A stretch of DNA of 64,000 bases from NCBI RefSeq assembly GCF_001425005.1, contig NZ_LMDB01000038.1:76978-140977 (forward strand), read 5' to 3'. The notes below the pieces were generated by a model. The model was given only the letters and a program-made list of their open reading frames with translations, was not told the origin of the DNA and did not search any database. This document shows positions 9,108 through 18,717 of this stretch, piece by piece; position 1 is the first letter of the stretch, and every line of letters begins with the position of its first letter. The position numbers and the translations under genes are program-made. Source of the DNA: Duganella sp. Root336D2. Lineage in GTDB: Bacteria; Pseudomonadota; Gammaproteobacteria; Burkholderiales; Burkholderiaceae_D.

Positions 9108-9959
9108 ATGCCCTTCATCTCTGAACTCTCCCTTTACCCGATCAAGTCCTGCGCCGGCTTGTCGCTGAAGCACGCGACCCTGACCCGCGCCGGCCTGATG
9201 ACCGAGCAAGTCTACGACCGCGAGTGGATGCTGGTCGACGCCAACGGTGTGGCGCTGACCCAGCGCGAGCATCCGCGCATGGCGCTGATCGTGCCGCGCC
9301 TGAAGGCGGAAACCATGGAGCTGCGCGCCCCCGGCATGCTGCAGCTGGAAATTCCGCTTGGCTTGCCCGATCCTGAGACCGCGCCGGCCTTGCAGGTGCA
9401 GGTCTGGGAAGACAATGTGCTGGCCTATGATTGCGATGAAACCACCGCCACCTGGTTCAGCAAGTTCCTCGGCATCGAATGCCGCCTGGCGCGCTTCCAT
9501 GCCAACGCCAGGCGCCTGACCAGCGGCAAGTGGACCAATGGCGAGCAGCACCCGACCCTGTTCTCGGACGGCTACCCGCTCCTGGTCATCGGCAGCGGCT
9601 CGCTGCAAGACCTCAACGACAAGCTGCAGCAGCAGGGCCGCCAGCCCTTGCCAATGAACCGCTTCCGCCCCAACCTGGTGGTGGGCGACCTGGATGCCTT
9701 TGAAGAGGACTACACGGAAGAATTCCGCATCGGCGGGGCTGCCCTGAAACCGGTCAAACCCTGCGCCCGTTGCCCGATGCCGTCGGTCGACCAGTCCAGC
9801 GGCGAATTCGGACCCGATCCGCTGGATATCCTGCAAGGCTACCGCGCCAAGCCGGAAGTCGACGGCGGCATCTGCTTCGGGATGAATGCAATCGTAATAA
9901 CAGGTGATGGTATAAAACTATCGGTTGGCGACCCAATCGAGGTTACACTGTCGTTTTAG
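9108..9959 (+). CDS. MOSC-domain protein (YcbX/mARC-like)
   Basis: The 283-residue product has an N-terminal MOSC beta-barrel domain (MPFISELSLYPIKSCAG onward) and a C-terminal MOSC domain. The latter includes RFRPNLVV and the cysteine motif KPVKPCARCPMPSVDQ, where the first Cys would coordinate molybdenum cofactor in mARC/YcbX-type enzymes. These reduce N-hydroxylated compounds using Moco and a redox partner. No ferredoxin domain is fused here, so an external electron donor is expected. Start 9108 follows the terminator at 9058-9087; the frame open upstream is not coding. The next gene starts 2 bases after the stop. Confidence 0.92.
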   Translation: MPFISELSLYPIKSCAGLSLKHATLTRAGLMTEQVYDREWMLVDANGVALTQREHPRMALIVPRLKAETMELRAPGMLQLEIPLGLPDPETAPALQVQVWEDNVLAYDCDETTATWFSKFLGIECRLARFHANARRLTSGKWTNGEQHPTLFSDGYPLLVIGSGSLQDLNDKLQQQGRQPLPMNRFRPNLVVGDLDAFEEDYTEEFRIGGAALKPVKPCARCPMPSVDQSSGEFGPDPLDILQGYRAKPEVDGGICFGMNAIVITGDGIKLSVGDPIEVTLSF

Positions 9960-9961
9960 TA

Positions 9962-11119
9962 GTGAATATCGGCAGGGCGATGGAGATCACGCAGAAAATC
10001 ACGGGCAAGCAGCCCACCCAGGCGGAACTGGCAGCGGAAAACCAGTCCCTGCGCGCCCGCCTTGCGTACCTGATCGAGCAGGCCGAACGCAATCATTCGA
10101 TCATGACGCGCCACCAGGCGTTCGACCTGGAGATTGTTGGCGCGGCCAGCTTCCCCGAGCTGATTGGCACCATTTTCCGCACCCTGCCGGTGATTTCCGA
10201 CCTGGATGCGGTGACCCTGGCCCTGGTTGACGTGGGTGACGATATCCGCACGGTGATGGAAAAACTGGGTGTCGATTTCGCCGATTTTCCCGACCTGCTG
10301 TTCGTGCCGGACGTTGAAAGCCTGGCCTTCGACCTCGATCCCGGCCTGGCGCCCAAGCCCTACCTTGGCATGTTCGACGCCCAAAAGCACGGCCGCCAGT
10401 TCGCGCTGCCGGGCATGCGCCTGCAAAGCGTGGGCATAGTGCCGCTGCTGCGCAACAAGCGGCTGATCGGCTCGCTGAACCTGGGCAGCCTGGATCCGAC
10501 GCGCTTCTCGCCCAGCCTGGGCACCGATTTCGTCGAGCACATGGCGTCCATCATCGCCATCTGCCTGGAGAACGTGATCTCCAATGAAATGCTGAAGTAC
10601 ATGGGCCTGACCGATGCACTGACCGGGGTGTTCAACCGCCGCTACGTCGATCGCAGGCTGCTGGAAGAAATTGCGCGTGCGCGCCGGCAGTCGTATCCGG
10701 TGTCGTTCATGTATATCGACATCGACCATTTCAAGCGCGTCAACGACACGGTCGGCCACGGCGGCGGCGATGAAGTGCTGCGCGAGGTGGCCAACCGCAT
10801 CAAGGCGGAGCTGCGGCTGTCGGATGCGCTGGCGCGCTTTGGCGGCGAGGAGTTTGTGGTGCTGCTGATCGATGCCGACCTGGAGAGTGCGACCTACGTG
10901 GGCGAGCGGATCCGGGCCGGTATTGCGGCCAGCATGATTGAGCTGTCGCACGGGGTGAAGGTGTCGATCACGGCCTCGGTGGGCGTGTCCAGCCTGGCGC
11001 AGGTGCCGGACGGCTCTACGCCGGAAGAGCAGGCGACGCAATTGATTGAGCAGGCCGACGAAGCGCTGTACCAGGCCAAGGAAGGTGGGCGCAATCGGGT
11101 GATCCGGTACGCTGCATGA
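9962..11119 (+). CDS. DUF484-GGDEF diguanylate cyclase
   Basis: The protein has about 385 residues from GTG 9962; ATG 9980 is an alternative start. A short coiled-coil (about 20-45) leads into a GAF-like DUF484 sensory domain (about 45-205) and a GGDEF domain. The catalytic GGEEF motif sits near residue 294. An intact RLSD I-site lies five residues before it, so c-di-GMP product inhibition is expected. It makes c-di-GMP from GTP in the cytoplasm; no membrane segment or signal peptide is visible. It lies 2 bases after the MOSC gene and may be co-transcribed with it. The ligand of the sensory domain is unknown. Confidence 0.92.
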   Translation: MNIGRAMEITQKITGKQPTQAELAAENQSLRARLAYLIEQAERNHSIMTRHQAFDLEIVGAASFPELIGTIFRTLPVISDLDAVTLALVDVGDDIRTVMEKLGVDFADFPDLLFVPDVESLAFDLDPGLAPKPYLGMFDAQKHGRQFALPGMRLQSVGIVPLLRNKRLIGSLNLGSLDPTRFSPSLGTDFVEHMASIIAICLENVISNEMLKYMGLTDALTGVFNRRYVDRRLLEEIARARRQSYPVSFMYIDIDHFKRVNDTVGHGGGDEVLREVANRIKAELRLSDALARFGGEEFVVLLIDADLESATYVGERIRAGIAASMIELSHGVKVSITASVGVSSLAQVPDGSTPEEQATQLIEQADEALYQAKEGGRNRVIRYAA

Positions 11120-11135
11120 CGGCGGGTGACCGGTT

Positions 11136-13115
11136 CTAGGCCAGCAAATCGCTTTCGGCGCGCGCTACCTCTTCTGCCGTGCCGCGCAATACCACCACGT
11201 CACCCGCCTCCAGCGTGGTGCCCGCGTCCGCTTCCAGCCGCACCTTGCCGCGGCGGATGGCGGAGATTTCGGCCCCGGTTTCATCCAGCCCCAGGTCCTT
11301 CACGCACTTGCCGATGCACGACGCCTGCTCGCCCAGCGACACCGAATGCAGGCGCACCATTTCCAACTCTTCGCCGCTGTCGCTGGCGCCGTGGAAGTAG
11401 CCGCGCAGCGAGGCATAACGCTCTTCGCGAGCCCGCTGCACGCGGTGCACAACCCGGCGCAACGGCACGCCCAGCATCACCAGCGCATGGGAGGCCAGCA
11501 TCAGCGAGCCTTCCATCAGTTCCGGCACCACTTCGGCGGCGCCGGCTTCCTTCAACCGGTCCAGGTCCGTATCGTCGTGCGAGCGTACGATCACCGGCAA
11601 TTCCGGCGCCAGTTCATGCACCAGGTGCAGTACCCGCAGCGCGGAAGGGGTGGAGGCGTAAGTGATCACTACCGCCGAAGCGCGCTTGATGCCGGCTGCC
11701 ACCAGCGACTCGCGCCGCGCCGCATCGCCGTACGACACATTGGCGCCGGCCGCCTGTGCCTCCTGCACCCGGATCGGGTCCAGGTCCAGCGCCTGGTAAG
11801 GAATCTTTTCTTCGGTCAGCAGCGTAGCCAGCGACTGGCCCGAACGGCCAAAGCCCGCCACGATCACATGCTTTTGCGCCGACATCGTGCGCGCCGCAAT
11901 ATTGGTCAGGTTCAGCGACTGCATCATCCACTCGTTGGCGGAGAACTTCATGACGATCCTGTCCGACTGCGCGATCAGGAACGGCGCCAGCAGCATCGAC
12001 AGCACCATCGAGGCCAGCACCACCTGCACGACGAAGGGATCGACCAGTTTCATGCCGCCCACCACATTCAGCAGCACGAAGCCGAATTCGCCCGCCTGCG
12101 CCAGCGCCAGGCCGGTGCGCATGGCAGTCGAGGTGGAGGCGCCGAACAGGCGCGCCAGCCCGGCGATCAGGGCGAACTTGAGCAGTACGGGCCCGGTGAG
12201 CAGTACCAGCACCAGCCACCAGTTTTCCAGCACCACGCGCGCATTGAGCAGCATGCCGACGGTGATGAAGAACAGGCCAAGCAGCACGTCGCGGAAAGGC
12301 TTGATGTCCTCTTCCACCTGGTGCTTGTATTCGGTCTCGGAAATCAGCATGCCGGCCACGAATGCGCCCAGCGCCATCGACAGGCCGGCCTGCTCGGTGA
12401 TCCAGGCCGCGCCCAGCGTCACCAACAGCAGGTTGAGCATGAACAGCTCCTGCGAGCGGCGCAGCACGACGATGGTGAACCACTTGCGCATCACCTTCTG
12501 GCCAACGAACAGCAGCAGGAGCAGCACCACCGCCGCCTTCAGGCCGGCCAGGCCCAGCGTCTTCGGCAAGTCGGCCGGATTTTGCGCCAGGGCCGGGATC
12601 AGGATCAGCAGCGGCACCACCGCCAGGTCCTGGAACAGCAGGATGCCGATGATCTTGCGCCCGTGCTCACTCTCCAGCTCGAGCCGCTCCGTGAGCAATT
12701 TGACGACGATGGCAGTGGAGGACATGGCCAGCGCGCCGCCCAAGGCAAAGGAAGCCTGCCAGCCGAGCTGGATCGAGGGCGGCAGCAGGAAATGGATGAG
12801 CCAGCCGAACAGCATGGTGGCGGCTATGGTGAGTCCCACCTGAGCCATGCCGAGACCGAATACGATCGAGCGCATGGCCATCAGCTTGGGCAGGGAGAAT
12901 TCCAGCCCGATCGAAAACATCAGGAACACCACCCCGAATTCACCCAGCAATTCAGTGGCATGGCTTTGCTCGGCCAGCCCCATGGCATGGGGGCCCAGCA
13001 GGATGCCGACAGCCAGGTAACCCAGCATTGGCGGCAGGTGCATCATGCGGAAGGCAACGACGCCGAGGACGGCGCTGCCGAGGAGGAGGAGGGTCAGTTC
13101 AAGGGGGGAGAACAT
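11136..13115 (-). CDS. Kef-type (CPA2) K+/H+ antiporter with RCK domains
   Basis: The 659-residue protein has about 12 hydrophobic segments of a Na+/H+-exchanger-type membrane domain (1-390, with FLMFSIGLEFSL and GGALAMSSTAIVVKLL). It continues with an RCK_N/TrkA-N Rossmann domain (VIVAGFGRSGQSLATLL, about 414 on) and an RCK_C domain at the C-terminus (about 570-659). This is the KefB/KefC/YbaL architecture, which exchanges potassium for protons and is gated by nucleotide or glutathione adducts. No KefF/KefG partner is adjacent. The gene is divergent from kdsD across 58 bases. Which Kef subgroup it belongs to cannot be settled here. Confidence 0.93.
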   Translation of the reverse strand: MFSPLELTLLLLGSAVLGVVAFRMMHLPPMLGYLAVGILLGPHAMGLAEQSHATELLGEFGVVFLMFSIGLEFSLPKLMAMRSIVFGLGMAQVGLTIAATMLFGWLIHFLLPPSIQLGWQASFALGGALAMSSTAIVVKLLTERLELESEHGRKIIGILLFQDLAVVPLLILIPALAQNPADLPKTLGLAGLKAAVVLLLLLFVGQKVMRKWFTIVVLRRSQELFMLNLLLVTLGAAWITEQAGLSMALGAFVAGMLISETEYKHQVEEDIKPFRDVLLGLFFITVGMLLNARVVLENWWLVLVLLTGPVLLKFALIAGLARLFGASTSTAMRTGLALAQAGEFGFVLLNVVGGMKLVDPFVVQVVLASMVLSMLLAPFLIAQSDRIVMKFSANEWMMQSLNLTNIAARTMSAQKHVIVAGFGRSGQSLATLLTEEKIPYQALDLDPIRVQEAQAAGANVSYGDAARRESLVAAGIKRASAVVITYASTPSALRVLHLVHELAPELPVIVRSHDDTDLDRLKEAGAAEVVPELMEGSLMLASHALVMLGVPLRRVVHRVQRAREERYASLRGYFHGASDSGEELEMVRLHSVSLGEQASCIGKCVKDLGLDETGAEISAIRRGKVRLEADAGTTLEAGDVVVLRGTAEEVARAESDLLA

Positions 13116-13173
13116 CCGTTGTTTGTTTTGTCTGGCAAGTTTTTTGCTTATCTAATTCGGCTATACTTCGGGC

Positions 13174-14196
13174 ATGAGTTTAACCCATGAAAAAACAATG
13201 CTGAAATCTTTTGATGCCAAGACCGCAACACGCGCGCTGGAACTGGCGCGCGAGGCCCTGCAGATCGAAACGGACGCCCTGGCAGCGCTGAATGCGCGCC
13301 TGGCTACCGACGAGACCGTGGGCCAGGCTGTGTCCTTGTTGCTGCAATGCAAGGGCCGCGTCGTGGTGTCGGGCATCGGCAAGTCCGGCCATATCGGCCG
13401 CAAGATTGCAGCAACGCTGGCGTCCACCGGCACCCCGGCCCTGTTCGTGCATCCGGCCGAAGCCGCGCACGGCGACCTGGGCATGGTGACGCCGGAAGAC
13501 GTGGTAATTGCCATTTCCTATTCCGGCGAAGCGGCTGAGCTGATGGCCATCCTGCCCGTGGTCAAGCGCATGGGCGGCCACGTGATTGCCATGACCGGCA
13601 AGCCCCAGTCGAGCCTGGCCAAGCTGGCCGACGTGCACCTGGACGTGTCAGTGGCCAAGGAAGCCTGCCCGATGAACCTGGCGCCGACCGCCTCCACCAC
13701 CGTCACGCTGGCGCTGGGCGATGCGATTGCCGTGGCCCTGCTCGACCTGCGCGGCTTCAAGGAAGAAGATTTCGCCCGCTCCCACCCTGGTGGCGCATTG
13801 GGACGCCGCCTGCTGACGCATGTGCGCGACGTGATGCGCAAGGACGGCGCCATCCCGGCCGTGGGCATGGAGACGCGCCTGCCGGACGCGCTGCTGGAAA
13901 TCACCCAGAAGGGCATGGGCATGACCGCCATCGTCGATGCCGGCAACAAGCCGGTCGGCGTATTCACCGACGGCGACCTGCGCCGCATGATCGAGAAGGT
14001 GCAGGACTTCACCAAGGTCGTGATCAAGGACGTGATGCACCTGAACCCGCGCAGCATCGGCCCCGACCAGCTGGCAGTGGATGCGGTGGCGGTGATGGAA
14101 GAATTCCGCATCAACCAGATGCTGGTGGTGGATCACGACGGCACGCTGGTTGGCGCGCTGCATATCCACGACCTGACCCGCGCCAAGGTGATCTGA
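13174..14196 (+). CDS. kdsD: D-arabinose 5-phosphate isomerase KdsD
   Basis: The enzyme converts D-ribulose 5-phosphate to D-arabinose 5-phosphate, the first step of Kdo synthesis for LPS. The 340 residues hold an N-terminal SIS sugar-isomerase domain (VVVSGIGKSGHIGRKIA and HPAEAAHGDLGMV) and two CBS domains (about 210-340). ATG 13174 is used; ATG 13198 is an internal alternative. Its stop overlaps the kdsC start (TGATG at 14194-14198), and it heads the kdsD-kdsC-lptC-lptA-lptB-rpoN-hpf run. The context makes the KdsD assignment secure. Confidence 0.96.
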   Translation: MSLTHEKTMLKSFDAKTATRALELAREALQIETDALAALNARLATDETVGQAVSLLLQCKGRVVVSGIGKSGHIGRKIAATLASTGTPALFVHPAEAAHGDLGMVTPEDVVIAISYSGEAAELMAILPVVKRMGGHVIAMTGKPQSSLAKLADVHLDVSVAKEACPMNLAPTASTTVTLALGDAIAVALLDLRGFKEEDFARSHPGGALGRRLLTHVRDVMRKDGAIPAVGMETRLPDALLEITQKGMGMTAIVDAGNKPVGVFTDGDLRRMIEKVQDFTKVVIKDVMHLNPRSIGPDQLAVDAVAVMEEFRINQMLVVDHDGTLVGALHIHDLTRAKVI

Positions 14197-14732
14197 TGGC
14201 GTTCAAACGCGAAGACCTCGTGGCCCGCGCAGCCAAGGTGCGCCTCTTCATCTTCGACGTGGACGGCGTGCTGACCGATGGCAGCCTGACCTACGGCGCC
14301 GACGGTGAAATGGTCAAAACCTTCAACGTGCACGACGGCCTGGGCATCAAGCTGCTGCAGGAAGCCGGCATCAAGACCGCAATCATCAGCGCGCGGCGCA
14401 CGCCGATCGTGCTGGCGCGCGCCAAGGACCTGGGCATCGATTACGTGCACCAGGGCGGCCACGACAAACTGACACCGTTCAAGGCCCTGTTGGCCGAACT
14501 GGCCCTGGCCGAAGAACAGGTCGCCTTCATCGGCGACGACGTGGTCGACTTGCCGCTGTTGAGCCGCGTAGGCTTCGCAGTCAGCGTGCCGAATGGCCGC
14601 CAGGAAGCGCAGCAGCGGTCCCACTACATCACCGAAGCTGCGGGTGGCCGCGGCGCGGTGCGCGAGGCCTGCGAATTCGTGCTGCGTGCAACGGGCAGCT
14701 ATGACCGCGTGATGGCGCAGTTCCTGGTGTAA
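14196..14732 (+). CDS. kdsC: Kdo-8-phosphate phosphatase KdsC
   Basis: A compact 178-residue HAD-family phosphatase without a cap domain, as expected for KdsC. The nucleophile motif IFDVDGVLTDG is at about residues 19-29, the ISARRTP motif follows, and GDDVVDLPLL supplies the final acidic pair. It removes phosphate from Kdo 8-phosphate to give free Kdo. It is translationally coupled to kdsD by a one-base overlap and followed 11 bases later by lptC. Confidence 0.96.
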   Translation: MAFKREDLVARAAKVRLFIFDVDGVLTDGSLTYGADGEMVKTFNVHDGLGIKLLQEAGIKTAIISARRTPIVLARAKDLGIDYVHQGGHDKLTPFKALLAELALAEEQVAFIGDDVVDLPLLSRVGFAVSVPNGRQEAQQRSHYITEAAGGRGAVREACEFVLRATGSYDRVMAQFLV

Positions 14733-14743
14733 GGGAGCCGGCA

Positions 14744-15343
14744 ATGCGTAACCAGAGGATCGCCCACCGCTTCCGCCTTTCGCTCGGCATGATTTTCGTG
14801 CTGCTGGCGGCGCTCGGCAGCTTCTACCTGCTCGAGTTGCTGAACCGTGCGGACGAACAGATGCAGGCCGATAAACGTTTGAACGAGCCGGACTACATCA
14901 TCCATAACTTCTCTTTCGTGCGCATGTCGAAAGATGGCAAGCCGAGCTATATCATCGCCGGCGACAAGCTGACGCATCGCCCGATCGACGATTCGTCCGA
15001 GGTCGACAACCCGCGTGTGCGCAGCCTGGCCGGCGGGAAGCCGCCAATGGAGATCGTGGCAAAAACGGCGCGCGTGGAAGACGCCAACAGCCGCGTCACC
15101 CTGAACGGCAACGTCACCATCGACCGCGCCGCCGCGCCGGACGCGCAACTGCTGCACCTGGAATCGGACAAGCTGGTGATCTTCCCGGACGAAGACCGCA
15201 TGGAAACCGACCAGCCGGTGAAGCTGCGCCTGGGGAATACCACCGCCTCGGCCAACAGCATGCGCGCCAACAATGCGACGCGCGAAATGCATCTGGCCGG
15301 CAATGGCACGCTGCAGCTTCCCCCCAGGGCTGCAGACCAATAA
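14744..15343 (+). CDS. lptC: LPS export system protein LptC
   Basis: The 199-residue bitopic protein has an N-terminal membrane anchor (about residues 8-28, LGMIFVLLAALGSFYLLELL) and a periplasmic LptC beta-jellyroll (from EPDYIIHNFSFVRMSKDG). In the Lpt bridge LptC joins the inner-membrane LptBFG transporter to periplasmic LptA. The gene lies between kdsC and lptA, the classic order. A GGAG ribosome-binding site precedes the start. Confidence 0.94.
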   Translation: MRNQRIAHRFRLSLGMIFVLLAALGSFYLLELLNRADEQMQADKRLNEPDYIIHNFSFVRMSKDGKPSYIIAGDKLTHRPIDDSSEVDNPRVRSLAGGKPPMEIVAKTARVEDANSRVTLNGNVTIDRAAAPDAQLLHLESDKLVIFPDEDRMETDQPVKLRLGNTTASANSMRANNATREMHLAGNGTLQLPPRAADQ

Positions 15344-15350
15344 CTGAGGA

Positions 15351-15944
15351 ATGACTATGAAACGACTACTCTTGTCGGCAGCATTGCTGCTGGGAGTCGC
15401 GGCTCCGGCGCTGGCCGAGAAAGCCGACTCTTACAAGCCGACCAATATCAGCTATGGCTCGATGGATATCGACGACGTCAAGCAGGTCACCATCCTGCTG
15501 GGCGGCGTCAAGCTGACGCGCGGCACGCTGACCATGACGGCGGAGCGCGCCTACGTCAAGCAGACGCCGGAAGGCTACCAGCAGGTGACCCTGTTCGGCG
15601 ACGGCAAGAAAGCCACCTTCCGCCAGAAGCGCGACGGTGCCGGCGACCAGTGGGTGGAAGGCGATGCCGACCGTATCGAATACGAAGAACAGGTTGAGCT
15701 GGTGAAGATGTTCAACAAGGCCACCATCCGCCGCCTGGAAGGCGGCAAGCAGAACGATGAAGTGCAGGGCGAGTTCATCTCCTACGACAGCCGCAAGGAG
15801 TTCTTCAGCGTGCGCAATACCGCGAGCGGCGAGAGCAAGCCGGGCGGCGGCCGCGGCACCATGGTGATCCAGCCGACCCGCACCGAACCGCCGGCAACGC
15901 CGCCAGCGGCTCAGCCAACCACCCCGCCAGCGGAGAAGAAGTAA
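15351..15944 (+). CDS. lptA: LPS transport periplasmic protein LptA
   Basis: This 197-residue protein has a cleavable signal peptide ([20 protein letters not shown]). An OstA-like beta-jellyroll follows (about 30-165, with [20 protein letters not shown] and a [13 protein letters not shown] strand), then a Pro/Thr-rich C-terminal tail. LptA oligomers form the periplasmic bridge that carries LPS from LptC to LptD. ATG 15351 and ATG 15357 are both possible starts. The stop is 2 bases before lptB. Confidence 0.95.
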   Translation: MTMKRLLLSAALLLGVAAPALAEKADSYKPTNISYGSMDIDDVKQVTILLGGVKLTRGTLTMTAERAYVKQTPEGYQQVTLFGDGKKATFRQKRDGAGDQWVEGDADRIEYEEQVELVKMFNKATIRRLEGGKQNDEVQGEFISYDSRKEFFSVRNTASGESKPGGGRGTMVIQPTRTEPPATPPAAQPTTPPAEKK

Positions 15945-15946
15945 GC

Positions 15947-16702
15947 ATGCAAGCAAATACCTGCGCCAGCACGCTGGTCGTGCGCGGCCTCCAGAAAACC
16001 TATGGCAAGCGCCAGGTGGTGCACGACGTTTCGCTGCAAGTCGATTGCGGCGAAGTGGTGGGGCTGCTCGGCCCTAATGGCGCCGGCAAGACCACGTCGT
16101 TCTACATGATCGTGGGCCTGGTGGCCTCCGATGCCGGCACCATCGATATCGGCGGCACCGACGTATCGAGCCTGCCGATCCACAAACGCGCCACGCTGGG
16201 CCTGTCCTACCTGCCGCAGGAAGCTTCGGTTTTCCGCAAGATGACGGTGGAGGAAAATATCCGTGCCGTACTGGAAATCCAGAAGGTCGACGGCAAGCCG
16301 CTGCCCAAGGCCGAGATCAACCAGCGCCTGGAAGCGCTGCTGGCTGACTTGCAGATCGAGAAGCTGCGCGAAAACCCGGCCTTGTCCCTGTCCGGTGGCG
16401 AGCGCCGCCGCGTGGAAATTGCCCGCGCCCTGGCGACCAACCCGCGCTTCGTGCTGCTGGACGAGCCGTTTGCCGGCGTCGACCCGATCGCCGTGATCGA
16501 AATCCAACGTATTGTGCGTTTCCTGAAGGAGCGCAATATCGGCGTCCTGATCACAGACCATAATGTGCGGGAGACCCTCGGCATTTGCGACCGCGCCTAC
16601 ATCATCAACCAAGGCGCCGTGCTGGCTTCGGGCCGCCCGGACGACATCATTGCCAACGAATCCGTACGCCGTGTCTACCTCGGCGAACACTTCCGCATGT
16701 AA
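15947..16702 (+). CDS. lptB: LPS export ABC transporter ATPase LptB
   Basis: The 251-residue ABC ATPase has Walker [10 protein letters not shown] (about 42-50), Q-loop [19 protein letters not shown], signature [15 protein letters not shown] and Walker [13 protein letters not shown]. LptB drives LPS extraction by the LptFG membrane subunits, which are not encoded in this window. The Q-loop region is typical of LptB. It lies between lptA and rpoN, as in many proteobacteria. Confidence 0.97.
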   Translation: MQANTCASTLVVRGLQKTYGKRQVVHDVSLQVDCGEVVGLLGPNGAGKTTSFYMIVGLVASDAGTIDIGGTDVSSLPIHKRATLGLSYLPQEASVFRKMTVEENIRAVLEIQKVDGKPLPKAEINQRLEALLADLQIEKLRENPALSLSGGERRRVEIARALATNPRFVLLDEPFAGVDPIAVIEIQRIVRFLKERNIGVLITDHNVRETLGICDRAYIINQGAVLASGRPDDIIANESVRRVYLGEHFRM

Positions 16703-16710
16703 GCGAGGCC

Positions 16711-18210
16711 ATGAAACAAACACTGCAACTGCGAACCTCGCAACACCTGGCGCTGACGCCGCAGCTGCAACAATCCATCCGCCTGCTGCAGCTGTCCACG
16801 CTGGAGCTGCACCAGGAGTTGGAACAGCTGCTTGGCGACAATCCCATGCTGGAGCGCCTCGACGATCCGCTCGACCACTCGGTACGCCTGCTGGCCGATG
16901 GCGCCATCAGCCAGGGCAACGGCAATGGCACCGAAGCGCCCGCCGCGCCCGCCCCTGAAGGCGGGCAAGGCGAGGGCGGCGACGCCCCGGCTGCCGCTGC
17001 CGACGGCGAAGGTTATGAAGGCGGCGACAGCGAAAATGCCGGCAACGGCAGCGACGACGGCGACTGGAGCTCCAGCTCCGGCAGCAAATCCGCCGACGAC
17101 GAAGACAGCCGCCCGCAGCTGGAAGCTTCCGGCTGCACCCTGCGTGAACACCTGCTGGAGCAGATGCGCGTCACCGTGCAGGAGCCGCGCGACCGCGCGC
17201 TGATGGAACTGATCATCGACGCGCTGGACGACAACGGCTACCTGGAAGAAGCGCTGGAAGAAATCCACGAGCGCCTGCCGCCCGAACTGGAAATCGAGCT
17301 GGACGACCTGCGCTGCAGCCTGGTGCTGCTGCAAAGTTTCGACCCCGCCGGCGTCGCGGCACGCAATGCCTCCGAATGCCTGGCGCTGCAGATCAAGCGC
17401 ATGCCCGGCGTGCCGCTGGTGACGCGCCGCATGGCGCTGACCATCGTCGAGAAGCACCTGACCTGGTTCGCCCAGCGCGAGTTCACCAAGCTGAAGAAAG
17501 CCCTCGACTGCGACGACGAAGACTTGCGTGAAGCACAGTGCGTGATCCGCCAGTGCAACCCGCATCCGGGTGCCGAATTCGCGTCTGGCGAGTCCGACTA
17601 CGTGGTGCCGGACGTGATCGTGAAGAAGGGCCGCAGCGGCTGGCTGGTCACACTGAATAACGACGTGGTGCCGCGCCTGCGCGTGAACGCGCTGTACGCC
17701 AACCTGCTCAAGCAAGGCAAGAGCGAATCGCAGATGAATGGCCAGCTGCAGGAAGCCAAGTGGCTGATCAAGAATATGCGCCAGCGTTTCGACACGATCC
17801 TGCGCGTTGCGGAAGCGATAGTAGAAAGACAAAAGAACTTTTTCAGTCATGGCGCAGTGGCCATGAGACCCCTTGTGTTGCGTGAAATTGCTGATACACT
17901 GGGACTACACGAGAGCACTATTTCTCGCGTAACAACTCAAAAATATATGCTCACCCCACATGGCATGTTTGAGTTGAAATATTTCTTTGGTAGCCACGTC
18001 GCGACCGAAGCTGGGGGTGAAGCTTCTTCGACAGCGATACGGGCACTGATCGTGCAATTGACAGGAGCAGAAGACCCGAAAAATCCTTTATCCGACAGTA
18101 AGATTGCGGACATGCTGGGAGAACAAGGCATGGTGATTGCGCGACGGACTGTTGCCAAATATCGAGAAGCGTTGAAAATCCCTCCGGTAAGCCTCCGCAA
18201 ATCTTTGTAG
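16711..18210 (+). CDS. rpoN: RNA polymerase sigma-54 factor RpoN
   Basis: The protein has 499 residues. Region I is the activator-interaction segment ([20 protein letters not shown]). Region II is an unusually long acidic and Gly/Ala/Ser-rich linker (about 70-140). The core-binding and HTH regions follow, with the RpoN box [10 protein letters not shown] near residue 476. Sigma-54 directs transcription from -24/-12 promoters with enhancer-binding activators. ATG 16711 gives the standard N-terminus. From about 17810 to the stop, GC falls from about 63% to roughly 47% although the protein stays canonical. hpf follows 72 bases downstream. Confidence 0.97.
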   Translation: MKQTLQLRTSQHLALTPQLQQSIRLLQLSTLELHQELEQLLGDNPMLERLDDPLDHSVRLLADGAISQGNGNGTEAPAAPAPEGGQGEGGDAPAAAADGEGYEGGDSENAGNGSDDGDWSSSSGSKSADDEDSRPQLEASGCTLREHLLEQMRVTVQEPRDRALMELIIDALDDNGYLEEALEEIHERLPPELEIELDDLRCSLVLLQSFDPAGVAARNASECLALQIKRMPGVPLVTRRMALTIVEKHLTWFAQREFTKLKKALDCDDEDLREAQCVIRQCNPHPGAEFASGESDYVVPDVIVKKGRSGWLVTLNNDVVPRLRVNALYANLLKQGKSESQMNGQLQEAKWLIKNMRQRFDTILRVAEAIVERQKNFFSHGAVAMRPLVLREIADTLGLHESTISRVTTQKYMLTPHGMFELKYFFGSHVATEAGGEASSTAIRALIVQLTGAEDPKNPLSDSKIADMLGEQGMVIARRTVAKYREALKIPPVSLRKSL

Positions 18211-18282
18211 TGCAGTGCATGGGTTCCTCTGTGCGTTTCGGCGTGCACGAACTCGAGAGCGACATCATCTTTAGGAGTGTGT

Positions 18283-18642
18283 ATGAATCTCACCATCAGT
18301 GGACATCATGTCGAAGTGACCCCAGCCATCCGCGAGTACGTGCAGAACAAGCTGGAACGCGTCAAGCGCCATTTCGATCAAGTAATTGATATTGCTGTCA
18401 TCCTGACTGTAGATAACCTCACCGAGAAAGAGAAGCGCCAGAAAGCGGAAATCAACCTGCGCATGTCTGGCAAAACCGTGTACGTCGAAAGCCTGTCGCA
18501 AGACCTCTACGCCGCCATCGACACCCTGATTGATAAACTGGATCGCCAGGTCATGAAATACAAAGACCGCGTGCAGAACCACAATCATGCGGCCATCAAG
18601 CATTTCCCGGATACGTACGAAGCACCACCCACCGCCGTGTAA
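18283..18642 (+). CDS. hpf: Ribosome hibernation promoting factor (short HPF/YhbH type)
   Basis: The 119-residue protein has the HPF/RaiA fold ([20 protein letters not shown] onward, then [11 protein letters not shown]). It lacks the C-terminal extension of long HPF. It binds 70S ribosomes in stationary phase and promotes inactive dimers. ATG 18283 is chosen because TTAGGAG at 18271-18277 is ideally placed. Position directly after rpoN is conserved in proteobacteria. A strong terminator at 18665-18690 closes the unit. Confidence 0.95.
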   Translation: MNLTISGHHVEVTPAIREYVQNKLERVKRHFDQVIDIAVILTVDNLTEKEKRQKAEINLRMSGKTVYVESLSQDLYAAIDTLIDKLDRQVMKYKDRVQNHNHAAIKHFPDTYEAPPTAV

Positions 18643-18664
18643 AGGAGCGGCCGTGTAGCACACC

Positions 18665-18690
18665 AAAGGGCGCAATTGGCGCCCTTTTTT
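18665..18690 (+). terminator. Rho-independent terminator after hpf
   Basis: AAAGGGCGC and GCGCCCTTT form a 9-bp stem around AATTG and continue into a T-run. It closes the kdsD-to-hpf gene run. Confidence 0.92.
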
Positions 18691-18717
18691 GCGGCCAGTG
18701 TGCGTTAAAATATTTGC

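Noticed and set aside
11346-13190. 614-codon plus-strand frame opposite the Kef antiporter
   Set aside because: The Kef protein is clear on the minus strand; this frame gives a low-complexity Gln/His/Arg-rich product.
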